Assembly (NCBI GenBank): GCA_025350815.1 | Contig: JANXXE010000048.1 | Location: 1 to 62,560 of the forward strand | Direction of reading: 5' to 3' | DNA from: Myxococcales bacterium | Lineage (GTDB): Bacteria; Myxococcota_A; Polyangia; Fen-1088 | Length of the DNA stretch: 62,560 bases | In this document: piece after piece, positions 47,213 to 55,141 of the stretch | Layout: the number at the start of each line of letters is the position of its first letter | Position numbering within the stretch: position 1 is the first letter of the stretch | Program-made: the position numbers and the translations under genes | Notes under the pieces: model-generated | The model's input: the letters and a program-made list of their open reading frames with translations, nothing else | Database searches by the model: none | Told to the model about the DNA's origin: nothing

Positions 47213-48408
47213 GAAGGGCGCAGGGCGCGGTCGAACAACTGGCGGAAATCCTGCGGCGAAACCGTCTTGGGATTGTTGGCGTGGCAGACGTCGGCGACGG
47301 CGATCTCCACCAAACGGTCCCGATGTTCGGGCCGTGCGCCGCCACCCGGGTCGGCCAGGCTGCGCGGAATGCCGATGGTCGCCTTTAGGTCATCGAGCCA
47401 CGCCAGGAAGGTCGGCGCGCTGGGGTTGGCCACGCCGGCCGCGGCCGCCAGATCGGCGAGGCGGGTCGGCACGGTGTCTTGGTTGAAGGCCATTGCGTAC
47501 GAGATCATGATCCCGTTGGCCAGCCCGTGGTGCAGATCGCAGACCGTCGACAGCGCATGCGCCAGCGAATGCGTGACGCCCAGACCCTTTTGGAAGGCGA
47601 CGCCGCCCATCAGCGCCGCGTTCAACATCATGCCGCGCGCTTCACGGTGTCCCTCGTCGGTCAGCAACGCAACCTCGCCGGTTTCTATGCGCCGGGCGTA
47701 GTCCACGCAGCGGGGCAGGGCGCGCGCCACCAGACGGACGCCTTCCAGGGCGATGCCGTCGCACAGCGGTTGAAAGCCCTTGGCCAGGTACGACTCGACC
47801 AGGTGGGTCAGGGCGTCCATTCCGGTTGCCGCCGTGACCTTTGACGGTAGGCCCATCGTCAGATCGGGATCGACGAACACGCGCGACGCCAGCAGGCGCG
47901 GCGAGAAGATGATCTTTTTGACGTGCGTGGCGTCGTCGGACACCACCGTGCTGCGTCCGACCTCGCTGCCGGTTCCGGCGGTGGTGGGCACCGCGATGGT
48001 GTACGGGATGTCCTTGTCGATGGCGCGCGCGCCGGGTTTTTCGTCCTCGTAGTCGAACAGATCGCCAGGATGACGCGCCATCAGGGCGATGGCCTTGGCC
48101 ACGTCGATGGCCGCGCCGCCGCCGACGGCGACGATGGCGTCGGCCTTGTGGGCCGCGAAGGCCTGCACGCCGGCCGTGACCTGGGATTTGACCGGATTGC
48201 CCCACACGCCCGGGTAAACCGCGACGTCCAGACCCGCAGCGGCGACCAGCGTCCGCGTGTCGGTGATGACCGGCAGCGCCGCAAGACCCTTGTCGGTCAC
48301 GATGAGGGGGCGCTGCTTGCCCGCCTCTTTCAGGGCATCGGGCAGCAGGCGAATCGCCCCGGGGCCGAACTGGATGCGCGTCGGAAAATTGTATTGATAT
48401 ATTGCCAT
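47209..48408 (-). CDS. Iron-dependent alcohol dehydrogenase
   Basis: 399 residues, group III ADH. Metal ligands are visible as the Asp and His of GMDALTHLVE, the His of VTHSLAHALS and the His of LHHGLANG; NAD-binding block VGGGAAIDVAKAIA. It sits between the glutamine-synthetase-like gene (13 bp upstream) and the PuuD gene (4-bp overlap). The place normally held by an FAD amine oxidase (PuuB) is taken by this alcohol dehydrogenase, which points to a gamma-glutamylated amino alcohol as substrate. Confidence 0.92.
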   Translation of the reverse strand: MAIYQYNFPTRIQFGPGAIRLLPDALKEAGKQRPLIVTDKGLAALPVITDTRTLVAAAGLDVAVYPGVWGNPVKSQVTAGVQAFAAHKADAIVAVGGGAAIDVAKAIALMARHPGDLFDYEDEKPGARAIDKDIPYTIAVPTTAGTGSEVGRSTVVSDDATHVKKIIFSPRLLASRVFVDPDLTMGLPSKVTAATGMDALTHLVESYLAKGFQPLCDGIALEGVRLVARALPRCVDYARRIETGEVALLTDEGHREARGMMLNAALMGGVAFQKGLGVTHSLAHALSTVCDLHHGLANGIMISYAMAFNQDTVPTRLADLAAAAGVANPSAPTFLAWLDDLKATIGIPRSLADPGGGARPEHRDRLVEIAVADVCHANNPKTVSPQDFRQLFDRALRPS

Positions 48409-48421
48409 GGTGGTGTCGTCC

Positions 48422-49795
48422 TCAGATGATCTCGAAGTAGCGCTGTAGCTCCCAGTTGGTCACGGCCTTGCCGAACTGGCGCCATTCCCAGTGCCGGGTG
48501 GCGGCGAAATGCTCGACGAAGGTTTTGCCGAACAGATCGCGCGCGATGGCGGATTTTTCCAGGCGCATCGTGGCGTCGTGCAGATCGCGCGGCAGGGGAA
48601 CAGCCTTCGTGTCGCCGTAGCCGCTGCCGACGATGGGCGCCGCATCCAGCTTCAACTTGTGCTCGATGCCGTAAAGCCCGCTGGCCAGCGCCGCGGCCAG
48701 CGCCAGATAGGGGTTCGTATCCGAGCCGTTGACCCGCGTTTCGAGGCGGGTCGATTTCGTGCTGCCAGGGATCACGCGCAGCGCGGTCGTCCGGTTGTCC
48801 ACGCCCCAGTTGACCCGAGTGGGTGCCCAGGCGCCCTCGACCAGGCGCTTGTAGCTGTTCACCGTCGGCGCAAAGAAAGGCAAGATCTCCGGCATGCAGC
48901 GCATTTGCCCCGCCAGATAGCTTTCGAACAGCGGGCTCATCTTGTGCGGATTGCGCTCATCGAAAAACAGATTCGTGCGGTGGTCCTTGTCCCACAGACT
49001 TTGGTGGATGTGGCCGCTGCATCCGGGCAGCTGGCTATTCCACTTGGCCATGAAGGTCGGCATGACGCCAAAACGATGGCCGATCTCTCTCGCGCCCGTC
49101 TTGAAAAGAATGGCGCGGTCGGCAGCCTCGACCGGCTCGCAATACAGCAGCGCGGCCTCGAACACGCCGGGCCCGGTCTCGGTGTGCAACCCCTCGATGG
49201 GCACGCGGAAGGCGGCCATCTCGTCCATCAGCGCGTTCAAGAACGGCGCATTCTGATTCATGCGCAGAAGCGAATAACCGAACATCCCCGGCGTCAGGGA
49301 TTCAAGGCGCGTGAAGTTCTTTTCCGCCAGGGACTGCGGCGTCTCGTGAAAATTGAACCATTCATATTCAAGCGAGGTCAGCGCCTCGAATCCGGCGGCG
49401 CGCAAACGGTCGACCACGCGTTTGAGAAGCTGGCGTGGGCAAATTTCCAGGGGCGCGCCCTTGCCGTCGACGAATTCGCCCAAAAAGAACGGGACGTTGT
49501 TGTCCCAGGGGACTTCCCGAAAGGTCGACAGGTCCAACCGCGCGGCGGCATCGGGATAACCCGTGTGCCACCCGGTATAGGCCGCGTTGTCGTAGCAGAC
49601 GTCGCCGGAATCCCAGCCGAAGACAACACTGCAAAACCCAAAACCGGAACCCGCGGCCGACAGGAACTTGTCCTTGTGCAGGTACTTGCCGCGCAGGACG
49701 CCGTCGATGTCCGTCACGGCGACCTTGACCTTCGTGGCCTCTGACTTCAGGACCCGGTCGACGATCTTTTTCGACGCAGCAGCGACTTTGGGCAT
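48422..49795 (-). CDS. Glutamine-synthetase-family gamma-glutamyl-amine ligase (PuuA/GlnA4/IpuC type)
   Basis: 457 residues from the ATG at 49795; a TTG at 49822 would add 9 residues, and neither has a good Shine-Dalgarno. The GS fold is shown by ESxGPxE-like TETGPGVFEAA, the GSGxHxH-like CSGHIHQSLWD and NGSDTNPYLALAA near the C-terminus. The N-terminal part is unlike true GlnA, and the gene heads an operon with Fe-ADH, gamma-glutamyl hydrolase and ALDH, so it most likely joins glutamate to an amine rather than to ammonia. Known relatives act on putrescine (PuuA), ethanolamine (GlnA4) and isopropylamine-derived alaninol (IpuC). Confidence 0.85.
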   Translation of the reverse strand: MPKVAAASKKIVDRVLKSEATKVKVAVTDIDGVLRGKYLHKDKFLSAAGSGFGFCSVVFGWDSGDVCYDNAAYTGWHTGYPDAAARLDLSTFREVPWDNNVPFFLGEFVDGKGAPLEICPRQLLKRVVDRLRAAGFEALTSLEYEWFNFHETPQSLAEKNFTRLESLTPGMFGYSLLRMNQNAPFLNALMDEMAAFRVPIEGLHTETGPGVFEAALLYCEPVEAADRAILFKTGAREIGHRFGVMPTFMAKWNSQLPGCSGHIHQSLWDKDHRTNLFFDERNPHKMSPLFESYLAGQMRCMPEILPFFAPTVNSYKRLVEGAWAPTRVNWGVDNRTTALRVIPGSTKSTRLETRVNGSDTNPYLALAAALASGLYGIEHKLKLDAAPIVGSGYGDTKAVPLPRDLHDATMRLEKSAIARDLFGKTFVEHFAATRHWEWRQFGKAVTNWELQRYFEII

Positions 49796-49824
49796 GGGTG
49801 ACGTCGCGAAGTATTGGGCCAAGG

Positions 49825-49849
49825 GGCCCCCCGTGCAAGAAGGGGGGCC
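49825..49849. promoter_or_regulatory. GC-rich 8-bp hairpin upstream of the GS-like operon
   Basis: GGCCCCCC (49825-49832) and GGGGGGCC (49842-49849), perfect 8-bp stem with a 9-base loop. On the operon strand it lies between the CLC stop and the ligase start. No U-run follows, so it is not a classical terminator; it may act as a transcript boundary or attenuator. Confidence 0.5.
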
Positions 49850-49858
49850 GCGCGGATG

Positions 49859-51112
49859 TCAGTGCGCCCGATGGCGATACAGCCCCCGCCGGCCCGACAG
49901 CAGGTGCGCGACGCCGGTGACGACCGCGACGTGGGGCAACAGGGCGGCGCCCAATAATTCAACCACCATGATTGACAGCGCCAGGGGCGCTTTGGCCGCA
50001 GCGCCGAAGACCGCGCCGAGGCCGACCGCCGCGCCCAGTGCCAGCGGAAGGCCCAGCGCGTGGGCGAGCACGCTGCCCAGGGTGGCGCCGACGAAGAACA
50101 GGGGCGTCACTTCGCCGCCCAGGTAGCCAGCCGCGAGTGTCACGGTCGTGAATAGCAGCTTGGCCGCAAAGGCGTAAACCAGCAGCTTCGGATCCGAAAA
50201 GGCACGCACGATCGTCGGCACCCCGAGGCCGAGGTAGTCGCTGCTGCCGACCAACTTCCACAGGAACACCACCACCATGCCGCCCACGAACATGCGCATC
50301 GGCAGGCGCGGAATCCGCCGTTCGAACTGGCCTTTGAGCGCATGCGTCGACGCGACGAAGGTGGCCGCAGCCAGGGCCATGGCCGCGCCGATCAGCAGCA
50401 GTTTGCCGATCAGTGCGGGCGACAGCGCCATCGTCGGTGGCACGGGGTACGCAGTGTGAACGACGCCCAGGGCCCGTGTGACCCGATCACCGATCAGCGC
50501 GGCGCCGAGAGCCGGCAGCAGCGCCCGGTAGTCGATTCGCCGCAGCCCGACCACCTCCAGCGCAAAGACCACACCGGCGATTGGTGTACCGAAGACCGAA
50601 CCGAATCCCCCGGCGATGCCGGCCGCCAGTAGGGCCCGGCGCAGATCCCGACTGGCGCCAAAACGATGCGCGATCTCGTCGGCGAGACTGGCGCCCATCT
50701 GGACGGCGGTGCCCTCGCGCCCGGCGCTGCCGCCGAACAAATGCGTCAGCACGGTGCCGACCAGCACCAGGGGCGCCATGCGCACGGGCAGCTGCGCCAG
50801 ATCGTTGTGAATGGTGTCGATGATCAGGCTGCTGCCGCCCTTCATCGACGTCCCGATGCGCTCGTAGACAAGCCCGATAAGCAGGCCGGCCAGCGGCAGT
50901 GTGTAAACCATCACCTCGTGAGCGGCACGGAATTGCGTTGCGCCGTCGAGAAGTCGCAAAAACACGGCGGACGCCACGCCGCACAGGACGCCGACGAGGC
51001 TTGCCAGCGCCACCCACTGCACGACGATTCCCGCCCGTTGCGCGCGGGTCATGCCGGCATGCGCTCGGAACGTGGGGAAATCGCCATGCGGCTGCAGTTT
51101 TCTTGCCACCAT
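49859..51112 (-). CDS. CLC-family anion transporter, possibly the fluoride (CLC-F) type
   Basis: 417 residues from the ATG at 51112; a downstream ATG at 51052 is also plausible. About ten to twelve membrane helices. The motif that is GREGP in ordinary CLC proteins reads GREGT (131-135), as in CLC-F fluoride/proton antiporters, and the surrounding TVLTHLFGGSAGREGTAVQM is characteristic of that clade. The first selectivity loop, GSSLI in place of GNNLI, departs from it. The gene stops 27 bases upstream of the TTG alternative start of the ligase gene and could share its transcript. Role: fluoride or chloride export, with fluoride favoured. Confidence 0.85.
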   Translation of the reverse strand: MVARKLQPHGDFPTFRAHAGMTRAQRAGIVVQWVALASLVGVLCGVASAVFLRLLDGATQFRAAHEVMVYTLPLAGLLIGLVYERIGTSMKGGSSLIIDTIHNDLAQLPVRMAPLVLVGTVLTHLFGGSAGREGTAVQMGASLADEIAHRFGASRDLRRALLAAGIAGGFGSVFGTPIAGVVFALEVVGLRRIDYRALLPALGAALIGDRVTRALGVVHTAYPVPPTMALSPALIGKLLLIGAAMALAAATFVASTHALKGQFERRIPRLPMRMFVGGMVVVFLWKLVGSSDYLGLGVPTIVRAFSDPKLLVYAFAAKLLFTTVTLAAGYLGGEVTPLFFVGATLGSVLAHALGLPLALGAAVGLGAVFGAAAKAPLALSIMVVELLGAALLPHVAVVTGVAHLLSGRRGLYRHRAH

Positions 51113-51255
51113 CGGCCATCTCACGCAAGGCGGGGGCCCTCGATCCAAACTGCGTCGACTCAGCTGGTGCGCCCCGTAGTTTCTTGCCAGCCGCATAAAC
51201 CGCGCGCAAAATCGCCCCCTTTTCGCCACAGGGGACAGGGGGGCGACGACCAATC

Positions 51256-52935
51256 GTGACCGACCAACATTTCGACGTCATCGTTGTAGGGTCCGGGTTC
51301 GGCGGGTCCGTCATGGCCTTGCAACTGGCCACGGCCGGCCGGCGCGTCTGTCTGCTCGAGCGCGGCAAGGCGCATCCGCCGGGCTCTTTTGCACGCAGCC
51401 CGCACGCCATGAAGGACAACTTCTGGGATCCGGGCGCGGGCAAGCACGGCATGTTCGACGTGTGGACCTTCCGCGGGCTCGACGCCCTGGTGTCCAGCGG
51501 CCTCGGCGGCGGCTCGCTGATCTATGCCAACGTTCTGATCCGCAAAGACGAGCACTGGTTTGCGCGGGATCTGGACTCAGGCGGCTTCGAATACTGGCCG
51601 GTCACGCGGGCCGATCTGGATCCCCATTACGACGTCGTCGAGAAGCTGATCGGCATCGAGACCATCCCGCCGCATCTGCGCGAGTCGACGCCCAAGGTTC
51701 GCGAATACGCGGCAGCGGCCAAGCGCATGGGGCTGGCGCATCAATATCTGCCGCTGGCGGTGCGCTTCGCCGGGCCGGGGCAGGCGAACGGCGAGCCGCA
51801 GGCGAATCAGCTGCCCAATCGCTTCGGCCAGACGCGGTCAACCTGCCGCATGTGCGGCGAATGCGACCTCGGCTGTAACTACGGCGCCAAGAACACAATG
51901 GACCTGACGTGTATCTCGGCCGCCGAGCGCGCCGGGGCCGAGGTGCGCACGCTGTGCGAGGTTCGTAAAATTGTGCCGCTGCAGTCGGGCTACGCAGTCA
52001 AATACATCGCGCACCGCCCGGAATCCGACGTCGAGCCCCCGACACCCGGCGAGCCGCAACTGGCCACGCTGACTTGCAAGACACTGGTGCTGGCGGCGGG
52101 GACGCTGGGCAGTACGTTCTTGTTGTTGCGCAACCGAGATCAGCTGCCCGGCCTCAGCGACAAACTGGGCACGCGTTTTTCCGGCAACGGCGATCTTCTG
52201 GGCCTGGCCCTCAACGCCAAGAAAGACGACGGCAGGGCGCGTCTACTGGATGCGAGCCGCGGCCCCGTCATCACCAGCGCCGTGCGTATCCCGGATGCCG
52301 CCGACGGGGGCACGGGGCGTGGTATTTACGTCGAGGACGCGGGTTACCCCGAGCTTTTCAACTGGCTGATCGAGGTGGCGCAGGCGGCCACGCCGTCCGG
52401 CTGGGGGCGTATCGCGGGGTTCGCGTGGGACATCGTCGGCAAGCGCCTGGGGCGGGATCGCGACACCAATCTCGACGCCGAGATCTCGCGCCTGATTGGC
52501 CCGTGTGCGACGACGAAGGCATCCCTGCCGATGCTGGGCATGGGTCGGGACATTCCCGACGGCGTGATGAGCCTGGTAGACGACGACACGCTGGACGTCG
52601 ACTGGAACATCGCCCGCTCACGCGAATTCTTCGCGCGCGTGCGCGAGACGATGGAGATCCTGGCGAGGGGTCTGGGGGCGGACTTTCATGACAACCCCAT
52701 GTCATTGATCAATCGTCTGATCACGGTGCATCCCCTGGGCGGCTGTCCCATGGGGCGGGGCGCGCACGAGGGCGTGGTGGATGCGCACGGCGAGGTTTTC
52801 GGGCACCCGGGGCTGTTCGTCGCCGACGGCGCCGTCATGCCCGGTCCCGTGGGGCCGAATCCCAGCCTGACGATCGCGGCCCTGGCGCATCGGTTTTCGG
52901 CGCGCGTTCTGCAACGAATCCAGCAGGCGCCATGA
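51256..52935 (+). CDS. GMC-family oxidoreductase, cholesterol-oxidase-like
   Basis: 559 residues from a GTG. FAD-binding GSGFGG (about 12-17), then LGGGSLIYANVLIR and the C-terminal GMC block HPLGGCPMG with VADGAVMPGPVGPNPSLTIAALA. The Cys cluster STCRMCGECDLGCNYGAKNT near residue 198 is a CxxCGxCxxGC motif common in sterol-oxidase-like GMC proteins of actinobacteria and myxobacteria. First gene of a four-gene coupled operon. It probably oxidises a hydroxysteroid or another lipid alcohol. Confidence 0.9.
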   Translation: MTDQHFDVIVVGSGFGGSVMALQLATAGRRVCLLERGKAHPPGSFARSPHAMKDNFWDPGAGKHGMFDVWTFRGLDALVSSGLGGGSLIYANVLIRKDEHWFARDLDSGGFEYWPVTRADLDPHYDVVEKLIGIETIPPHLRESTPKVREYAAAAKRMGLAHQYLPLAVRFAGPGQANGEPQANQLPNRFGQTRSTCRMCGECDLGCNYGAKNTMDLTCISAAERAGAEVRTLCEVRKIVPLQSGYAVKYIAHRPESDVEPPTPGEPQLATLTCKTLVLAAGTLGSTFLLLRNRDQLPGLSDKLGTRFSGNGDLLGLALNAKKDDGRARLLDASRGPVITSAVRIPDAADGGTGRGIYVEDAGYPELFNWLIEVAQAATPSGWGRIAGFAWDIVGKRLGRDRDTNLDAEISRLIGPCATTKASLPMLGMGRDIPDGVMSLVDDDTLDVDWNIARSREFFARVRETMEILARGLGADFHDNPMSLINRLITVHPLGGCPMGRGAHEGVVDAHGEVFGHPGLFVADGAVMPGPVGPNPSLTIAALAHRFSARVLQRIQQAP

Positions 52936-54044
52936 CGGGCATCGGGCATCTATCGACGGGGCTGTTGCTGAAGGGCAAGTTCCCGCGCACACCGTTGCCG
53001 CTGCTGTTGTTCGCGGCCGTGGCGCCCGATTTGCTGTGGGCGTTCTTGAACCTGGCGCCGATGTCGGGGCGGCCCCCGTTGGAGGTGGCTCGCGTCGCGC
53101 AGCCGTACGACTACATCGGCAGTCAGATGCTGATTTCCCAGCCGTGGTCGCATTCGCTGCTCGGGACGGCGTTGCTGGCTGCCCTGCTGGCGGCGCTGAC
53201 CTTCCTGGCTTTTCGGCGCGCGTCGGTGGCGGCGGCGGTGTTGCTGGCGACGCTGGGTCATTGGGGGCTCGACTACCTTGTTCACGACGCGGACCTGACT
53301 CTTGGCTGGGCCTGGGACGCCGCGCGCGTCGGGCCGCCGTTCGTGCTGGATCCGGCGCAGCCCGCACGCGGCCTGTTCGCGACGTCGCCGCTTGTCGGCT
53401 TTGCCTTGCAGACGGCGGTGGTTCTGTGGGGCAGCGTCGCTTTCGCCCGCGCGTTCCCCTCGCCGCAACGACGGGGCCGCCTGTGGCTGGTGGGCGGCGT
53501 CGGGGCGCTGGTGTTGTTGTCGCTGCCGGTGTTCATCAAGGGGGCGCTCGGCGGCCGGATCACGTCGTCGGACGGGCTGATCATCGGTGCCCTGGCCGAG
53601 ATTGCGGTGGGCGCATTCGTGCTTGTGCGGGTGTGCGCGCGGACCGCGGGGCCGGCCTTGCAGGCGACGCCGTTTGCCGCGCCCGATGGTCCCGAGGCGG
53701 TCAGGTTCGTGCGCAACCTGCTGGATACTGCGGCTGCGATCTGCTTCTTGTTGGCTGCGCTGTATCTCGGCCAGGGAATGCGGGACGCGCAGCGGCTACC
53801 CTCCGTGGGGGCGTGTTCGACGATTCTGGCGGTCTGCTATCTGGTCGTCGGGCGGCGCTTTGTCGCCAAGAATGCGTCGATGTTGTGGGTGGCTGTTCTT
53901 CTGACGTTGGTCATCGGGCCTGTCGCGCGCGCGGCGTTCGCGCCGGGCAGCTTTGCCCTGGGCCTGTTCGCGCTTGAGGCGGGACTGGGCATCTTGAGCG
54001 CGTCGCTGGTGCGCACCCTGCTGCGTCGGGATCTATTGCTGTGA
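52932..54044 (+). CDS. Multi-spanning membrane protein, DUF457/YdjM-like
   Basis: 370 residues with about eight to nine membrane helices. The N-terminal half has the spaced polar residues of membrane-bound metal-dependent hydrolases (GHLSTG, APDLLWAF, PWSHSLLGT, HWGLDYLVHD), so His and Asp ligands for a metal are in the right order. ATG overlaps the GMC stop by four bases and the stop overlaps the next start by four, so it is fully coupled to the operon. The DUF457 link is tentative. Confidence 0.7.
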   Translation: MTGIGHLSTGLLLKGKFPRTPLPLLLFAAVAPDLLWAFLNLAPMSGRPPLEVARVAQPYDYIGSQMLISQPWSHSLLGTALLAALLAALTFLAFRRASVAAAVLLATLGHWGLDYLVHDADLTLGWAWDAARVGPPFVLDPAQPARGLFATSPLVGFALQTAVVLWGSVAFARAFPSPQRRGRLWLVGGVGALVLLSLPVFIKGALGGRITSSDGLIIGALAEIAVGAFVLVRVCARTAGPALQATPFAAPDGPEAVRFVRNLLDTAAAICFLLAALYLGQGMRDAQRLPSVGACSTILAVCYLVVGRRFVAKNASMLWVAVLLTLVIGPVARAAFAPGSFALGLFALEAGLGILSASLVRTLLRRDLLL

Positions 54045-55141
54045 TTGATCGCCCCTACATGGTTCGCACCCGAAAAAGCGGGGTCGTGACCAGCACCCTG
54101 CACCCGCTGACCACCGCGGACGGTCTGGCCATCTCGGTGTCGCGGCTGGCCCACCCGCAGGCGACGGATGTTTGCCTGCTGATTCACGGCCTGACGACGT
54201 CGTCGGACATGTTCGTCATGCCCGAACATTACGGCCTGGCGGCGTATCTGCACGATCAGGGGTTCGAGGTGTGGCTGGCCGACTTCCGGATGAGCAACCA
54301 CTTCGGCCACAACATCACGGGCAGCTTCACCTTCGAGGACATCGCGGCCTACGACTGGCCCGCCATCGTCGGGTTTATTCGCTCGGCCATCGGCAACCGG
54401 CGGTTGCATGTCGTCGCGCACTGCCTGGGCTCGGCCACGTTTCACCACGCGCTTTACGGCAAAAGCGTCGACGGCATCACCAGCGTCGTCTCGAACAGCA
54501 TCTCGTTGCACGCGCGCGTTCATCCCTGGTCGTTCGCCAAGCTGGTGGTCGCGCCGTTCCTGGTCGACAAGGTGCTGCGCCTGCCGTACCTCGATCCCGG
54601 GTGGGCCGAACGCGAAAACAAATCGAAGCCCTGGCTGGGGCGGGCCATCGCACGCGCCGTGGGCCTGGTGCATCTCGAATGCAACGAGGACGCCTGCAAC
54701 ATGGTCAGTTTCATCTGGGGCACAGGTGCCCCGGCCATCTTCCAGCACGACCAGATGTCCCCCATCACGCACGGGCGCGTCGGCGAACTGTTCGGCCCCA
54801 TAGCCATGCCGTATTTCCGCAACGTGCGCAGCGCTGTCTGGCACAACAACACGTTCGGACGCTACAGCGACAAGCCCGAGCACCAGCGCTTTCCCGCGCG
54901 TTACATCGACAATGTCGGCGACGTGCGCGTGCCGACGCTGCTGTTGTCGGGGGACAAGAACAACATCTTTCCCGGTTCGAACAAGCTGACCGCCGAACGC
55001 ATCGCCGCCAAGGGCATCGACGGATACGAGTACCGGGAGATCGCCAATTACGGGCATCAGGATCTGTTCATGGGCAAGGACTGCGATCGCGACACCTTCC
55101 CGGTGATGGTGGATTTTCTGCACAGGGTGATAGCCCGGTGA
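54041..55141 (+). CDS. Alpha/beta hydrolase with a cysteine nucleophile
   Basis: 366 residues, GTG start. Oxyanion block LLIHGLTTSSDMFVM; the nucleophile elbow is VAHCLGSATF, so the catalytic position is Cys128 where most family members have Ser (GxSxG). A Cys here is also seen in the hydrolase part of large actinobacterial GMC sterol oxidases. The acid and His are supplied by LLSGDKNNIF and NYGHQDLFMG. Likely an esterase or thioesterase acting on the product of the GMC enzyme. Coupled to the genes on both sides. Confidence 0.88.
   Translation: MIDRPYMVRTRKSGVVTSTLHPLTTADGLAISVSRLAHPQATDVCLLIHGLTTSSDMFVMPEHYGLAAYLHDQGFEVWLADFRMSNHFGHNITGSFTFEDIAAYDWPAIVGFIRSAIGNRRLHVVAHCLGSATFHHALYGKSVDGITSVVSNSISLHARVHPWSFAKLVVAPFLVDKVLRLPYLDPGWAERENKSKPWLGRAIARAVGLVHLECNEDACNMVSFIWGTGAPAIFQHDQMSPITHGRVGELFGPIAMPYFRNVRSAVWHNNTFGRYSDKPEHQRFPARYIDNVGDVRVPTLLLSGDKNNIFPGSNKLTAERIAAKGIDGYEYREIANYGHQDLFMGKDCDRDTFPVMVDFLHRVIAR

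Noticed and set aside
51113-51253. Fluoride riboswitch (crcB motif) upstream of the CLC gene
   Set aside because: The strand reads a GGCGAT and later a GGCTGG with ACTAC, loosely like the motif, but the conserved GATGG and CTGATG parts and the paired arms are missing.
54172-55137. Extension of the 794-residue protein over the hydrolase gene
   Set aside because: It is Arg/Gln-rich, out of frame with a well-conserved hydrolase, and a GTGA overlap gives a clear start at 55138.
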